NCBI GenBank assembly: GCA_046263155.1
Contig: JBHELF010000115.1
Coordinates: forward strand, 1 to 27,369
DNA from: DATADF01 sp046263155
GTDB taxonomy: Bacteria > Actinomycetota > CADDZG01 > WHSQ01
DNA: 27,369 bases
Reading direction: 5' to 3'
The first letter of the stretch is position 1. Every line of letters starts with the position of its first letter. Under the pieces are notes generated by a model. That model was given only the letters and a program-made list of their open reading frames with translations, did no database searches and had not been told where the DNA came from. The position numbers and the translations under genes were made by a program. This document shows, piece by piece, positions 6,291 to 13,916 of the stretch.

Positions 6291-7697
6291 GTGGCGACCG
6301 TTGCTCCAAGACTGCTAGAGGACTCTGCGATCAAGGACCTCGAGGCCAAGTTTGAGGGTGAAGTAATCGGACCCGCCCACCCGGCCTATGAGGAGGCTCG
6401 GCGGGTCTGGAACGCGTCGATCGACAAATATCCCGCGCTCGTCGTGCGACCTTTAGATGTAAAGGACGTGGCAGCGGCCCTCCACTTCGCGCGCGACAAG
6501 GATCTCATCGTCGCGGTTCGGGGTGGCTCGCACAGCGTCGCCGGTTTCTCGACCTGCGACGGCGGGCTCGTCATCGACTTCTCGGCCATGAAGGGGGTCC
6601 GGATCGACGCCGAGCAGCGCCGGGCCTACGTCGGGCCCGGGGCCGTATGGGGTGAGGTCGATCCCCTCACGCAAGCGTCTGGCTTGGCGGTCACCGGGGG
6701 GCTGATCTCCTCCACCGGCGTCGCCGGGTTTACCCTCGGCGGAGGAATCGGATGGTTGCAGCGAAGGCTCGGCCTCGCCTGTGACAACCTCCTCTCGGCC
6801 GACGTCGTCACCGCGGATGGATCTCGACTTCACGCATCCGAGGACGAGAACTCCGACCTCTTTTGGGCTCTTCGGGGCGGAGGTGGCAACTTCGGGATCG
6901 TGACTTCCTTCGAGTTCCAGCTGCACCCGGTGGGGCCGGAGATCAGGGCGGGGCTGAGGATGTGGCCCGGCGACAGGGCCACCGACGTCCTGACGATGTA
7001 TCGCGACTATTTCGCGGGAGCTCCCGGCGATCTCACTCTGGCCGCGGTGCTAAGACTCGCGCCACCGGCGCCGTTCGTGCCCGCGGAATTTCACGGCAAA
7101 CCGATCGTCGGGTTGGCCGTCGTGTACGTGGGACCTCCCGAAAAGGCCGACGAGGTCTTGGCTCCTATCGATGCTCTGGGAGAGCCAATCGTCGATCTGG
7201 TCGCCCCGCGGCCCTACATCGAAATGCAAACTCTTACGGACGCCGCCTGGGGGCCGGGTTTCCAGAACTATTGGAAGGCCGAATACCTGAGCGGGCTGCC
7301 CGATGAGGCGATCGCCGTGCTCGTCGATTTTCTGGGAACGATCACGTCGCCGCTGTCGGACTTCAAATTCCCATATCTCGGCGGTGCCATCGGTCGCGTC
7401 GGCGAGGACGACACGGCCTACGGTCATCGCGATGCGCCCTTCATCCTCAACATCAACTCGCGCTGGGCCGATCCGGAGGACTCCGACCGTCACATCGAAT
7501 GGACGCGCGCCTTGTGGCAAGCGATGCAGCCTTATTCGGGCGGAGGGACGTATACGAACTTCATGAGCGCCGACGACGGCGATCGCATCGAGGATTCCTA
7601 CGGATCCGCAAAGTATCAACGACTGGCGGAGCTCAAGCGCCGTTACGACCCGACCAATCTCTTCCGTCTCAACCAGAACATCCAACCAAGCGGGTAG
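6291..7697 (+). CDS. FAD-linked oxidase, BBE-like (covalent flavin)
   Basis: This 468-residue flavoenzyme has the PCMH-type FAD-binding fold followed by a substrate domain and a C-terminal berberine-bridge-enzyme motif. RGGSHSVAGFSTCDGGLVID contains His81, the expected covalent FAD attachment site. GVAGFTLGGGIGWLQRRLGL and LFWALRGGGGNFGIVTSFEF complete the FAD domain. YDPTNLFRLNQNI near the end is the BBE motif. The second attachment cysteine of bicovalent plant-type enzymes is replaced in SSTGVAGFTLGG, so a single His linkage is likely, as in 6-hydroxynicotine oxidase. Known relatives oxidise alcohols, amines or sugars with O2 or another acceptor; no substrate can be named. The start is GTG with GGAGGTG just upstream. 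No signal peptide is visible, so it is probably cytoplasmic. Confidence 0.88.
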   Translation: MATVAPRLLEDSAIKDLEAKFEGEVIGPAHPAYEEARRVWNASIDKYPALVVRPLDVKDVAAALHFARDKDLIVAVRGGSHSVAGFSTCDGGLVIDFSAMKGVRIDAEQRRAYVGPGAVWGEVDPLTQASGLAVTGGLISSTGVAGFTLGGGIGWLQRRLGLACDNLLSADVVTADGSRLHASEDENSDLFWALRGGGGNFGIVTSFEFQLHPVGPEIRAGLRMWPGDRATDVLTMYRDYFAGAPGDLTLAAVLRLAPPAPFVPAEFHGKPIVGLAVVYVGPPEKADEVLAPIDALGEPIVDLVAPRPYIEMQTLTDAAWGPGFQNYWKAEYLSGLPDEAIAVLVDFLGTITSPLSDFKFPYLGGAIGRVGEDDTAYGHRDAPFILNINSRWADPEDSDRHIEWTRALWQAMQPYSGGGTYTNFMSADDGDRIEDSYGSAKYQRLAELKRRYDPTNLFRLNQNIQPSG

Positions 7698-7721
7698 CAA
7701 TTGGGTAGGCGAGTGGGTGGC

Positions 7722-7727
7722 TACCAT
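7722..7727 (+). promoter_or_regulatory. Putative -10 element of leaderless chrA gene
   Basis: TACCAT, eight bases before the GTG start at 7736. The leader has no Shine-Dalgarno. A weak TTGGGT lies about 15 bases upstream. Confidence 0.45.
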
Positions 7728-7735
7728 CACCGCCG

Positions 7736-9082
7736 GTGGCCACTCACCTAGTTCCTTTTAAATCCGCGTTTCGCTACTGGCTGCGCCTCGGGTTCATCAA
7801 CTTCGGGGGTCCTGCGGGCCAGATCGCGATCATGCAGGACGAGCTGGTCGAGAAGAAACGCTGGATCAGCAACAACCGCTTTCTTCACGCGCTGAACTAC
7901 TGCATGTTGCTTCCGGGGCCGGAGGCACAACAACTCGCCATCTACATCGGCTGGCTTCTGAACGGCGTCTGGGGAGGGATCGTCGCCGGGGTGCTGTTCG
8001 TTGCCCCCGCTTTCTTCTTGATCATGGGGCTGTCCTGGACTTATGCGGTCCATGGCGACGTCGATTGGGTCGCCGCGATTTTCTATGGATTGAGGGCGGC
8101 CGTGATCGCGCTCGTGTTCGCGGCGCTTATTCGCATCGCGTCGAGGACGCTCAAGAGCCGCGCCATGCTCCTCATCGCGACGCTCGCCTTTGTGGCGATC
8201 TTCCTCGTCAAAGTGCCGTTCCCGCTGATCGTGGCGTCCGCCGCGCTCGTCGGCCTGATCGGTTCGCGCGTCAGTCCGGGCGCGTTTCCCCGCGTCGTCG
8301 AGAACCCTCGGGAGACCGAGGGCAGCGCGGCGCTGATCTCCGACGAGGAGGATCGCCGAGCCCGCCCCCGGCGGGGGCGGGGGCCGAAGGTGCTGGTCTT
8401 GGGTCTGGCCGTCTGGTGGGTCCCGCTGCTCGTTGTCTACGCGTTGCGCGGAGGCGACGACACACTGAGTAAAGAGGCCCTGTTCTTCAGCCAGGTCGCC
8501 ATGGTGACGTTCGGCGGGGCCTACGCCGCGCTCTCGTACGTAAACCAAGCCGCCGTCCAGCACTTCGGCTGGTTGGAGCCGGGGCAGATGATCACGGGGC
8601 TGGGACTCGCGGAGTCGACTCCTGGCCCACTAATTATGGTCACCCAGTTCGTCGGGTTTCTCGCGGCGTACCGCTTTCCGGGTGAACTGGATCCCGTCGC
8701 CGCGGGAGTCCTGGGAGCGACGGTGACCGTGTGGGCCATTTTCGCGCCCTGTTTCCTGTGGATCTTCTTGGGAGCACCTCATATCGAGAGGTTGCGAGGC
8801 AACCGATCCCTTAACACGGCTCTGGCTTCGGTGACTGCCGCGGTCGTCGGCGTGATCCTCAACCTGGCCGTGACCTTCGCCATCGCGGCCTTGTTCGGCG
8901 TCGTACAAACCGGAGCGGTGCTGGGCCTCACCTTTCCTCGTCCGGTTTTCGGGACGGTGGACGTCTTCGCAATTGGTGTGGCCCTCGTCGCGTTCGTCAT
9001 TCTTGCGCGGGGACGCGTGAACTTTCTCTGGGTGATCCTGGGCAGCGCGGTCGCCGGCTTCGTCTACCGCAGCGTGATTTGA
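7736..9082 (+). CDS. chrA: Chromate transporter, ChrA (two CHR domains)
   Basis: This 448-residue polytopic membrane protein is the long, two-domain form of the CHR family. The N-terminal repeat shows WLRLGFINFGGPAGQIAIM, then NYCMLLPGPEAQQLAIYIGW. The C-terminal repeat shows FFSQVAMVTFGGAYAALSYV, then GLGLAESTPGPLIMVTQFVGF. An Arg-rich cytoplasmic linker (RRARPRRGRGPK, near residue 210) separates the halves. ChrA proteins export chromate, probably as an antiporter, in competition with sulfate uptake; specificity varies, so resistance is inferred from family only. It follows the FAD oxidase by 38 bases but has its own TACCAT element eight bases before the GTG start. It converges on the lipoprotein gene with a six-base gap and no visible terminator. 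Confidence 0.9.
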   Translation: MATHLVPFKSAFRYWLRLGFINFGGPAGQIAIMQDELVEKKRWISNNRFLHALNYCMLLPGPEAQQLAIYIGWLLNGVWGGIVAGVLFVAPAFFLIMGLSWTYAVHGDVDWVAAIFYGLRAAVIALVFAALIRIASRTLKSRAMLLIATLAFVAIFLVKVPFPLIVASAALVGLIGSRVSPGAFPRVVENPRETEGSAALISDEEDRRARPRRGRGPKVLVLGLAVWWVPLLVVYALRGGDDTLSKEALFFSQVAMVTFGGAYAALSYVNQAAVQHFGWLEPGQMITGLGLAESTPGPLIMVTQFVGFLAAYRFPGELDPVAAGVLGATVTVWAIFAPCFLWIFLGAPHIERLRGNRSLNTALASVTAAVVGVILNLAVTFAIAALFGVVQTGAVLGLTFPRPVFGTVDVFAIGVALVAFVILARGRVNFLWVILGSAVAGFVYRSVI

Positions 9083-9088
9083 AGCCGA

Positions 9089-9844
9089 TTACGGTCTAAC
9101 TTCGATGAGCTCCAGCTTCCCCTTCGGCCCTTGGACGCTGCGCTCCAGGACCACTCCGACACCGCGCGCATAGAACTTGTGCTCGAGCACGTTGGGTTCC
9201 AACGGGGTCGTGTCCGCCGTCACGAGAACGTCGGAGAACGAACCGAATGGAACCTGAACGGATGCGTCCAGCGCCAACACCTCGCCCATGTCCTCGGCTT
9301 CGCCTAGGTAGTACTCCTGTCGGTAAACGTCCCCGATCTGCGGATCGCCGAGCATCACGATTCCCGGCTGCGCCCGGTCCACTCCGGCCTCCCAAGATCC
9401 GGCTCTTCCGGCCGGCTCGCCGTTCTCGTACTCGAGCGAGTTTTCGCCGAAATACCAGACGTTTCCGTAGCGGTCCTGGGCAAACCAGTCGAACGTCTTC
9501 TCCACGATCTCGCCTTCCACGCGCGCGACATCACGCACCACGGTGCAGGTGACCCCGAGTACCTCCTTCGTTTTGCGAGTGACCGCCACGATCACCGTCT
9601 CGGTCTCTCCCTCGGAAGCCCCCTTGTACACGTGCGTCGTGCCGGGAAGCAGCGGCAGATAGGGATTGTCGATCTTGGCTACGAAGTCGGCCGGATCGAT
9701 CTCTACGTTGTAGGGCTCGACCTGGGGAGGAAAGGAAGGCTGCGGTGTGTCGCTCCTCAAATTGGACGACCCATCCTCGGCACAACCCGAGGCGATCCCG
9801 ACAAGGGAGATGATCAACAAGCTGAGAACCAATCGCCTGGTCAT
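9089..9844 (-). CDS. Conserved lipoprotein of unknown function
   Basis: This 251-residue lipoprotein has a signal peptide ending in the lipobox I-A-S-G-Cys21, so it should be lipid-anchored on the outer face of the membrane. After a short Pro-rich linker comes a conserved stretch: DNPYLPLLPGTTHVYKG, then VTRKTKEVLGVTCTVVRDVA, FDWFAQDRYGNVWYFGENS, and a C-terminal half with YRQEYYLGEAEDM and VEVRP-like strands. I recognise this arrangement from uncharacterised proteins of actinobacteria and other soil bacteria, but know of no function or fold name. It looks all-beta. GGGAGG lies ahead of the ATG. It comes 31 bases after modC on the same strand, so it could be the last gene of that transcript. 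It does not resemble ModA. Confidence 0.75.
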   Translation of the reverse strand: MTRRLVLSLLIISLVGIASGCAEDGSSNLRSDTPQPSFPPQVEPYNVEIDPADFVAKIDNPYLPLLPGTTHVYKGASEGETETVIVAVTRKTKEVLGVTCTVVRDVARVEGEIVEKTFDWFAQDRYGNVWYFGENSLEYENGEPAGRAGSWEAGVDRAQPGIVMLGDPQIGDVYRQEYYLGEAEDMGEVLALDASVQVPFGSFSDVLVTADTTPLEPNVLEHKFYARGVGVVLERSVQGPKGKLELIEVRP

Positions 9845-9875
9845 GGTGTGAGCCTCCCGCGGCAGGGACCTGAAT

Positions 9876-10916
9876 TCATCGTAGTGACCCCAGCGGGATC
9901 AATCGAGTTGCGGTGGCCTTGAACGACGCGACGACGGGTACGCCCACCGCCAGTCGCAAGCGTCGTGCCGACGCCAGCGTCACCTCGGCCGATAACGGCC
10001 CGACGCGAACCCGCACCCGATTTCCAAGTTCGACCACCGACGTGATAGCCGCTGCTAGATGGTTGAGCGCCGAGTCGTCCGGGAGCTTCAGAGCCAGGGA
10101 GATGTCCCACGGATAGACCACGGCACCCACCTCGCCCCCGACGCGATCGGTCGAGAGAACAACCTCGCCGGTTGGGAGTGTCACTTCCGTCAGTTCGTCC
10201 TCGCGTATGCGTGCCTCTCCGATCAACACGTTGGCGCCGGTAAAGCTGGCAACGAAAGGATGCGTCGGCGCCGCCACCAACTCGGAAGGAGGACCCTCCT
10301 GGAGCAGTGCACCCTCGACCAGGATTGCTACGCGCGTCGCCAGTGTTGCCGCGTCCTGGAAATCGTGGGTGACGACGATGGTCGGAACGGACAGGCGAGT
10401 CAACGTGTCTCGCAGCTCGGCTCTGACGTCGTTCTTGAGCGCGGGATCGAGCGCGGCCAGTGGCTCGTCCAACAGCACTATCTCGGGTGTCCTCGCTAGA
10501 GCTCGCGCGAGAGCCACGCGCTGACGCTCTCCGCCCGACAACTCCGGGGGCCGGGAGCGAGCCAACGGACCCAGATCGAAGCGTTCGACCATCTCATCAG
10601 CGCGAGCGCGGCCCCCGAATTCGATGTTCTCCATCACGGTCAGGTGCGGGAAGAGCGCGTAGTCCTGAAAGACCATTCCCACGCTTCGCTCTTCGGGGGG
10701 CAGGTTCACCCCCGTTTGGGAATCGAACCAAACGACATCGTTGACAGTGATCCGCCCGGCCCGCGGCCGGCGCAATCCAGCGATGGACTTGAGCAGCGTG
10801 GACTTGCCGGCCGCGGATGGGCCGGCGATGGCCAGGGTCTCGCTTCCTGCCTGGAGAGTTACGTCGAGTTCGAAGGCGCGAAGTGGGACGGTGACTGCGA
10901 CGTTAAGGGGAGCCAT
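9876..10916 (-). CDS. modC: Molybdate-type ABC transporter ATP-binding protein, ModC
   Basis: This 346-residue ABC ATPase is of the ModC/CysA group. Walker A is GPSAAGKST (residues 32-40), the Q-loop is VFQDYALFPHLTV, the signature LSGGERQRVALARAL starts at 126, Walker B is EIVLLDEPLAALD (about 145-157), and the H-loop is VVTHD with His184. The C-terminal 110 residues form TOBE-type beta repeats, where this group senses or binds oxyanions. It energises import of molybdate (or tungstate) through ModB. The ATG at 10916 lies inside modB, giving a 58-base overlap; the beta strands of the ATPase begin almost at once, so the overlap looks genuine and suggests translational coupling. The substrate is inferred from both proteins; sulfate cannot be fully excluded. 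No modA is nearby. Confidence 0.85.
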   Translation of the reverse strand: MAPLNVAVTVPLRAFELDVTLQAGSETLAIAGPSAAGKSTLLKSIAGLRRPRAGRITVNDVVWFDSQTGVNLPPEERSVGMVFQDYALFPHLTVMENIEFGGRARADEMVERFDLGPLARSRPPELSGGERQRVALARALARTPEIVLLDEPLAALDPALKNDVRAELRDTLTRLSVPTIVVTHDFQDAATLATRVAILVEGALLQEGPPSELVAAPTHPFVASFTGANVLIGEARIREDELTEVTLPTGEVVLSTDRVGGEVGAVVYPWDISLALKLPDDSALNHLAAAITSVVELGNRVRVRVGPLSAEVTLASARRLRLAVGVPVVASFKATATRLIPLGSLR

Positions 10917-11689
10917 GAGGGCACAAGTTTGACGGTCGCGAGGACGACGATGCTGACCGCCACGAGTAGAACGCTGATCGAGACGGCTGCCTCGAAGTTC
11001 CGATCAAGCTCCGCGTAGATGGCCAGTGGAAGAGTCTGAGTGGAACCTTGAATGCTTCCCGCGAAGATGATGGTTGCCCCGAATTCGCCGAGTCCCCGTG
11101 CGAAGGCAAGCGCGGCCCCCGCCCCGAGCCCGCCCCAAGCGAGCGGGAGGGCAATCCTTCCGAACACCCGGTGTGCCGGAGCACCCAGAGTCCGGGCTGC
11201 TTCGAACACATCGGGGTCGATCGCGGCAAAGGCAGCCACGCCCTGGCGCAAGAAGAAGGGACTCGCGACGAAGGCCACGGCTAGCACAACCGCGATCTGG
11301 GTGAAGGAAATCGATAGTCCAGAGGCGTTCAATGCGTCGCCCAGGAGTCCGGCTCGTCCGAAGGCGCTCAACAGGGCGATTCCGGCGACCACGGGAGGGA
11401 GCACCAGAGGAAGCTCGATCAAAGACAGCAGAACTTGTCGCCCCCGGAACCTCCTCGTGGCCAGCAGGTACGCCGCCGGAGTCCCGACCACGAGGATGAG
11501 CCCCTGGGCAATCAGGTTCGTCTTCAATGTCACCACGAGTGCGTCGATCACGGCGGGGCTGCCGAGAGCGCGAAACAACTCGCCTGGAGGCGCTCGAAGG
11601 ATCAGTGCGACTAGGGGAAGCACAAGGAATCCGATGCAGACCCCCGCGCAGATCACCAGCAGGGACGTAAACCAGCGATTCCTCACCAT
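10859..11689 (-). CDS. modB: Molybdate-type ABC transporter permease, ModB
   Basis: This 276-residue permease has six hydrophobic segments. The cytoplasmic EAA loop reads EAARTLGAPAHRVFGRIALP (residues 163-182), the coupling helix for ModC. ARGLGEFGATIIFAGSIQGS (residues 197-216), followed by TQTLPLAIY, is the stretch most characteristic of ModB/CysU-type permeases. It forms the channel for the oxyanion. It starts 12 bases after the stop of the Rieske oxidoreductase gene and overlaps modC by 58 bases, so the three genes are likely one transcript. The ATG at 11689 has no strong Shine-Dalgarno of its own; GGAG in the end of the upstream gene is rather far. The periplasmic binding protein gene is missing from both flanks. 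Confidence 0.87.
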   Translation of the reverse strand: MVRNRWFTSLLVICAGVCIGFLVLPLVALILRAPPGELFRALGSPAVIDALVVTLKTNLIAQGLILVVGTPAAYLLATRRFRGRQVLLSLIELPLVLPPVVAGIALLSAFGRAGLLGDALNASGLSISFTQIAVVLAVAFVASPFFLRQGVAAFAAIDPDVFEAARTLGAPAHRVFGRIALPLAWGGLGAGAALAFARGLGEFGATIIFAGSIQGSTQTLPLAIYAELDRNFEAAVSISVLLVAVSIVVLATVKLVPSWLPLTSQSPSHFAPSNST

Positions 11690-11701
11690 CTCACGGTGCC
11701 G

Positions 11702-13207
11702 CTACTCCAGTCGCTTGAGATCGCTGGTGGCGGGCCCGTGCAGGACGCGTCCGGTGTAGTCGAAACGAGAGCCGTGGCAGGGGCAGTCCCAGCTTTTCTC
11801 CGCAGGATTCCAAGCGACGACGCAGCCGAGATGCGTGCATACCGCGGAGACGGTGTGTCTGACACCGTCGTCGTCTCGATACACCGCGGCATGACCGAGG
11901 CCGCGCCGATGCACCGCGGCCTCGCCCGGCTCTAGATCGGCCGGTTCATCCGATTGCGGATGGCGGATTCGATTACGCCAGAAGTGCAGCGCGACTTTGG
12001 CGTTCTCTCGGGCCAGCTTTGGAGTGGATGCCTTAACCGTCAGCCGGTGCGGGTCGTACAGCGAAGCGAATTCATTACGCCGCCCAAGGATCCTGTCGGC
12101 GATGACGAGCGCGGCGGCAGTCCCGTTCGTCATTCCCCATTTGCCGAATCCGGTTGCGGTAAACAACCGTTCACTTGAACGGCGGGCGGTGCCGGCGTAA
12201 GGAATTAGATCAACCGTCGTCCCATCCTGTGTCGACCAGCGGTGCGAGATCTCTGAAACCGGAAAGCGATCGATCATCCAGTTCTCGAGATCCCGGTACT
12301 GGCTCTCCGTGTCGTACTCCTGACCGACTGCGTGTCCGTTTCCGCCGACCATCAGGAACGTGTCGGCACCATCGCGAATCGTTCGTATCGACCGCGTGGG
12401 CTCGTCCGAGCTGATGAACATCCCGTTCGGAGCTTGGGTGGAAGCGATCGGTCCCGCTACGACGTAGGAGCGTTGAGGATGTACTCGCGCGAAAAAGAGA
12501 CCTCGATCGACGAAGGGATAGTTCGTCGCCACGACGGCGTAGTCCGCTCGGACATTCCCGGCCCCAGTCGCGATGGTGCAGGCCTCGTTCTCGTTTATCT
12601 TGGTGACGCGCGTGTTTTCGAAGATCCGCCCCTCGCCCGCGGCGATCTCGCGTGCTAGGTGCAGCAAGTATTTGCGGGGGTGAAACTGGGCCTGGTTCTG
12701 GAGACGAACGGCTCCCGCGATCGAAAAGGGAAGGTCCGTCTCGCCGACGAAGTCGGCGGCCAGTCCGGCGCGTGCCGCGGCTTCCGCCTCCTCTTTGATG
12801 TCCGGTAGTCCCGCGCTCCCGTGCGCATAGACGTAATTGGCTTGCCGCTCGAAATCGCACGCGATGCTTTCGTCCTCTACCAGGCGAGCGATCCATTCGA
12901 GCGCGTGCTCATTTGCACGTGCGTACATGCCTGAGATCTCTCGCCCGTGCAACCTCTCGAGCTTGCGATAGATCAGATTGTGTCCTGCAGTGATTTTTGC
13001 AGTCGTGTAGCCGCTCACGCCCCGAGCCACGCGATCCATCTCGAGGAGTGCGACCTTCAACCCCTCGCCCTGCAACGCACGGGCGACGGTAAGCCCCACG
13101 ATGCCGCCGCCGACGATGGCCACGTCGACCTGCAAGTCCTGGTTCAGTTCCGGATGGGCTGTGTCCTCGGTCGACGTGACCCAATAAGAGATGTTGGGAG
13201 TACTCAT
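11702..13207 (-). CDS. FAD-dependent oxidoreductase (DAO type) with C-terminal Rieske domain
   Basis: This two-domain redox protein has 501 residues. Residues 26-50 hold a Rossmann FAD motif (VAIVGGGIVGLTVARAL), followed by a D-amino-acid-oxidase-type domain with SGYTTAKITAGH and, near its end, FTATGFGKWGMTNGTAAALV. The last 90 residues are a Rieske [2Fe-2S] domain: C457-T-H459-L-G-C and C475-P-C-H478-G-S-R-F. Both pairs of cluster ligands and the extra disulfide cysteines are present. Electrons probably move between the bound substrate, FAD and the cluster; the substrate is unknown. Of two adjacent ATGs I used 13207, because TAGAGT lies eight bases before it; 13210 is equally possible and 13249 has no support. 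The modB gene follows after 12 bases. Confidence 0.85.
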   Translation of the reverse strand: MSTPNISYWVTSTEDTAHPELNQDLQVDVAIVGGGIVGLTVARALQGEGLKVALLEMDRVARGVSGYTTAKITAGHNLIYRKLERLHGREISGMYARANEHALEWIARLVEDESIACDFERQANYVYAHGSAGLPDIKEEAEAAARAGLAADFVGETDLPFSIAGAVRLQNQAQFHPRKYLLHLAREIAAGEGRIFENTRVTKINENEACTIATGAGNVRADYAVVATNYPFVDRGLFFARVHPQRSYVVAGPIASTQAPNGMFISSDEPTRSIRTIRDGADTFLMVGGNGHAVGQEYDTESQYRDLENWMIDRFPVSEISHRWSTQDGTTVDLIPYAGTARRSSERLFTATGFGKWGMTNGTAAALVIADRILGRRNEFASLYDPHRLTVKASTPKLARENAKVALHFWRNRIRHPQSDEPADLEPGEAAVHRRGLGHAAVYRDDDGVRHTVSAVCTHLGCVVAWNPAEKSWDCPCHGSRFDYTGRVLHGPATSDLKRLE

Positions 13208-13215
13208 CATCCAAC

Positions 13216-13221
13216 ACTCTA
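13216..13221 (-). promoter_or_regulatory. Putative -10 element of Rieske oxidoreductase gene
   Basis: TAGAGT on the minus strand, eight bases before the ATG at 13207 and five before that at 13210. The same hexamer precedes the pilus ATPase gene. Confidence 0.4.
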
Positions 13222-13287
13222 AGCAAAACCTTCCCGACACCCCGTTCATGGAGGGGCGGCGACCCGGAAGGGGGTTAAGCCGAAATC

Positions 13288-13773
13288 TTACGAGTTAGAG
13301 CGAAAGCGAGCGATCGACTCGTAGTCGCCCGAGGGGAGGTCGAATCGAAGTTTTAACTCCGCGCGACGTTCACCGGCACGCGGGCGCAGGAAGAACGATG
13401 CGTCCTCTGCTTGTTTATGCACGACCTCACCATCGGAATTCTTAACGATGAGCGTGAAGGTGCCGTCGTAGCGAGCGGCCTTGCGAGAACTGAGCTCGAG
13501 GCTTATCCGAGCTCGCAATCGTTCACCGACCTCTGCGTCTGGATCGGATTTGACGCCCACAAGGAAACTGACGCGGTCGTCGCGACGGATCCGGCGGCTT
13601 GATGCAGCGAGCGTAATCTCTCCCTCGTCGGCGTCGTATGTGAATGTGTAGGTGTTGTCCGTCCTGTCGCGGCGGATCTCAACGGGAGAGGCCTGAGCCG
13701 AACCTGCCACTGTCAGCAGGAGGTTCAGCACCGTGAGGCGACGGAGCCAGACGCTCCGCGGGGATGTGTTCAT
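13288..13773 (-). CDS. Secreted protein of unknown function
   Basis: I do not recognise this protein. From the ATG at 13773 it has 161 residues, with a signal peptide (SVWLRRLTVLNLLLTVAGSAQA, given as feature positions about 7-28) and a mature part rich in charged residues that alternates strands, for example DNTYTFTYDADEGEITLAAS and ARYDGTFTLIVKNSDGEVVH. It could be an immunoglobulin-like or jelly-roll extracellular domain of the kind that follows PQQ or copper proteins, but no motif decides it. An upstream in-frame ATG at 13830 would place 19 basic residues before the signal peptide, so I reject it. The gene is divergent from the pilus ATPase gene, with 143 bases between the starts. Its base composition matches its neighbours. 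Confidence 0.6.
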   Translation of the reverse strand: MNTSPRSVWLRRLTVLNLLLTVAGSAQASPVEIRRDRTDNTYTFTYDADEGEITLAASSRRIRRDDRVSFLVGVKSDPDAEVGERLRARISLELSSRKAARYDGTFTLIVKNSDGEVVHKQAEDASFFLRPRAGERRAELKLRFDLPSGDYESIARFRSNS

Positions 13774-13903
13774 GGAATTCTTCGAGTGTACTTTTGACCG
13801 TTTCCTAGGTACAGCATTCAACCGCTGCAAGATGTTCTCTGCGCCGTGGTAACGGGGCGCGATCGTCTCTCATCCGGGGATTCCTTATCGCGGTCCCTCC
13901 AGT

Positions 13904-13909
13904 TAGAGT
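13904..13909 (+). promoter_or_regulatory. Putative -10 element of leaderless pilus ATPase gene
   Basis: TAGAGT, seven bases before the ATG at 13917, in a leader that lacks a Shine-Dalgarno. A TTCCTT at 13881-13886 is a poor -35 candidate with 17-base spacing. Confidence 0.45.
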
Positions 13910-13916
13910 TGCGGCG

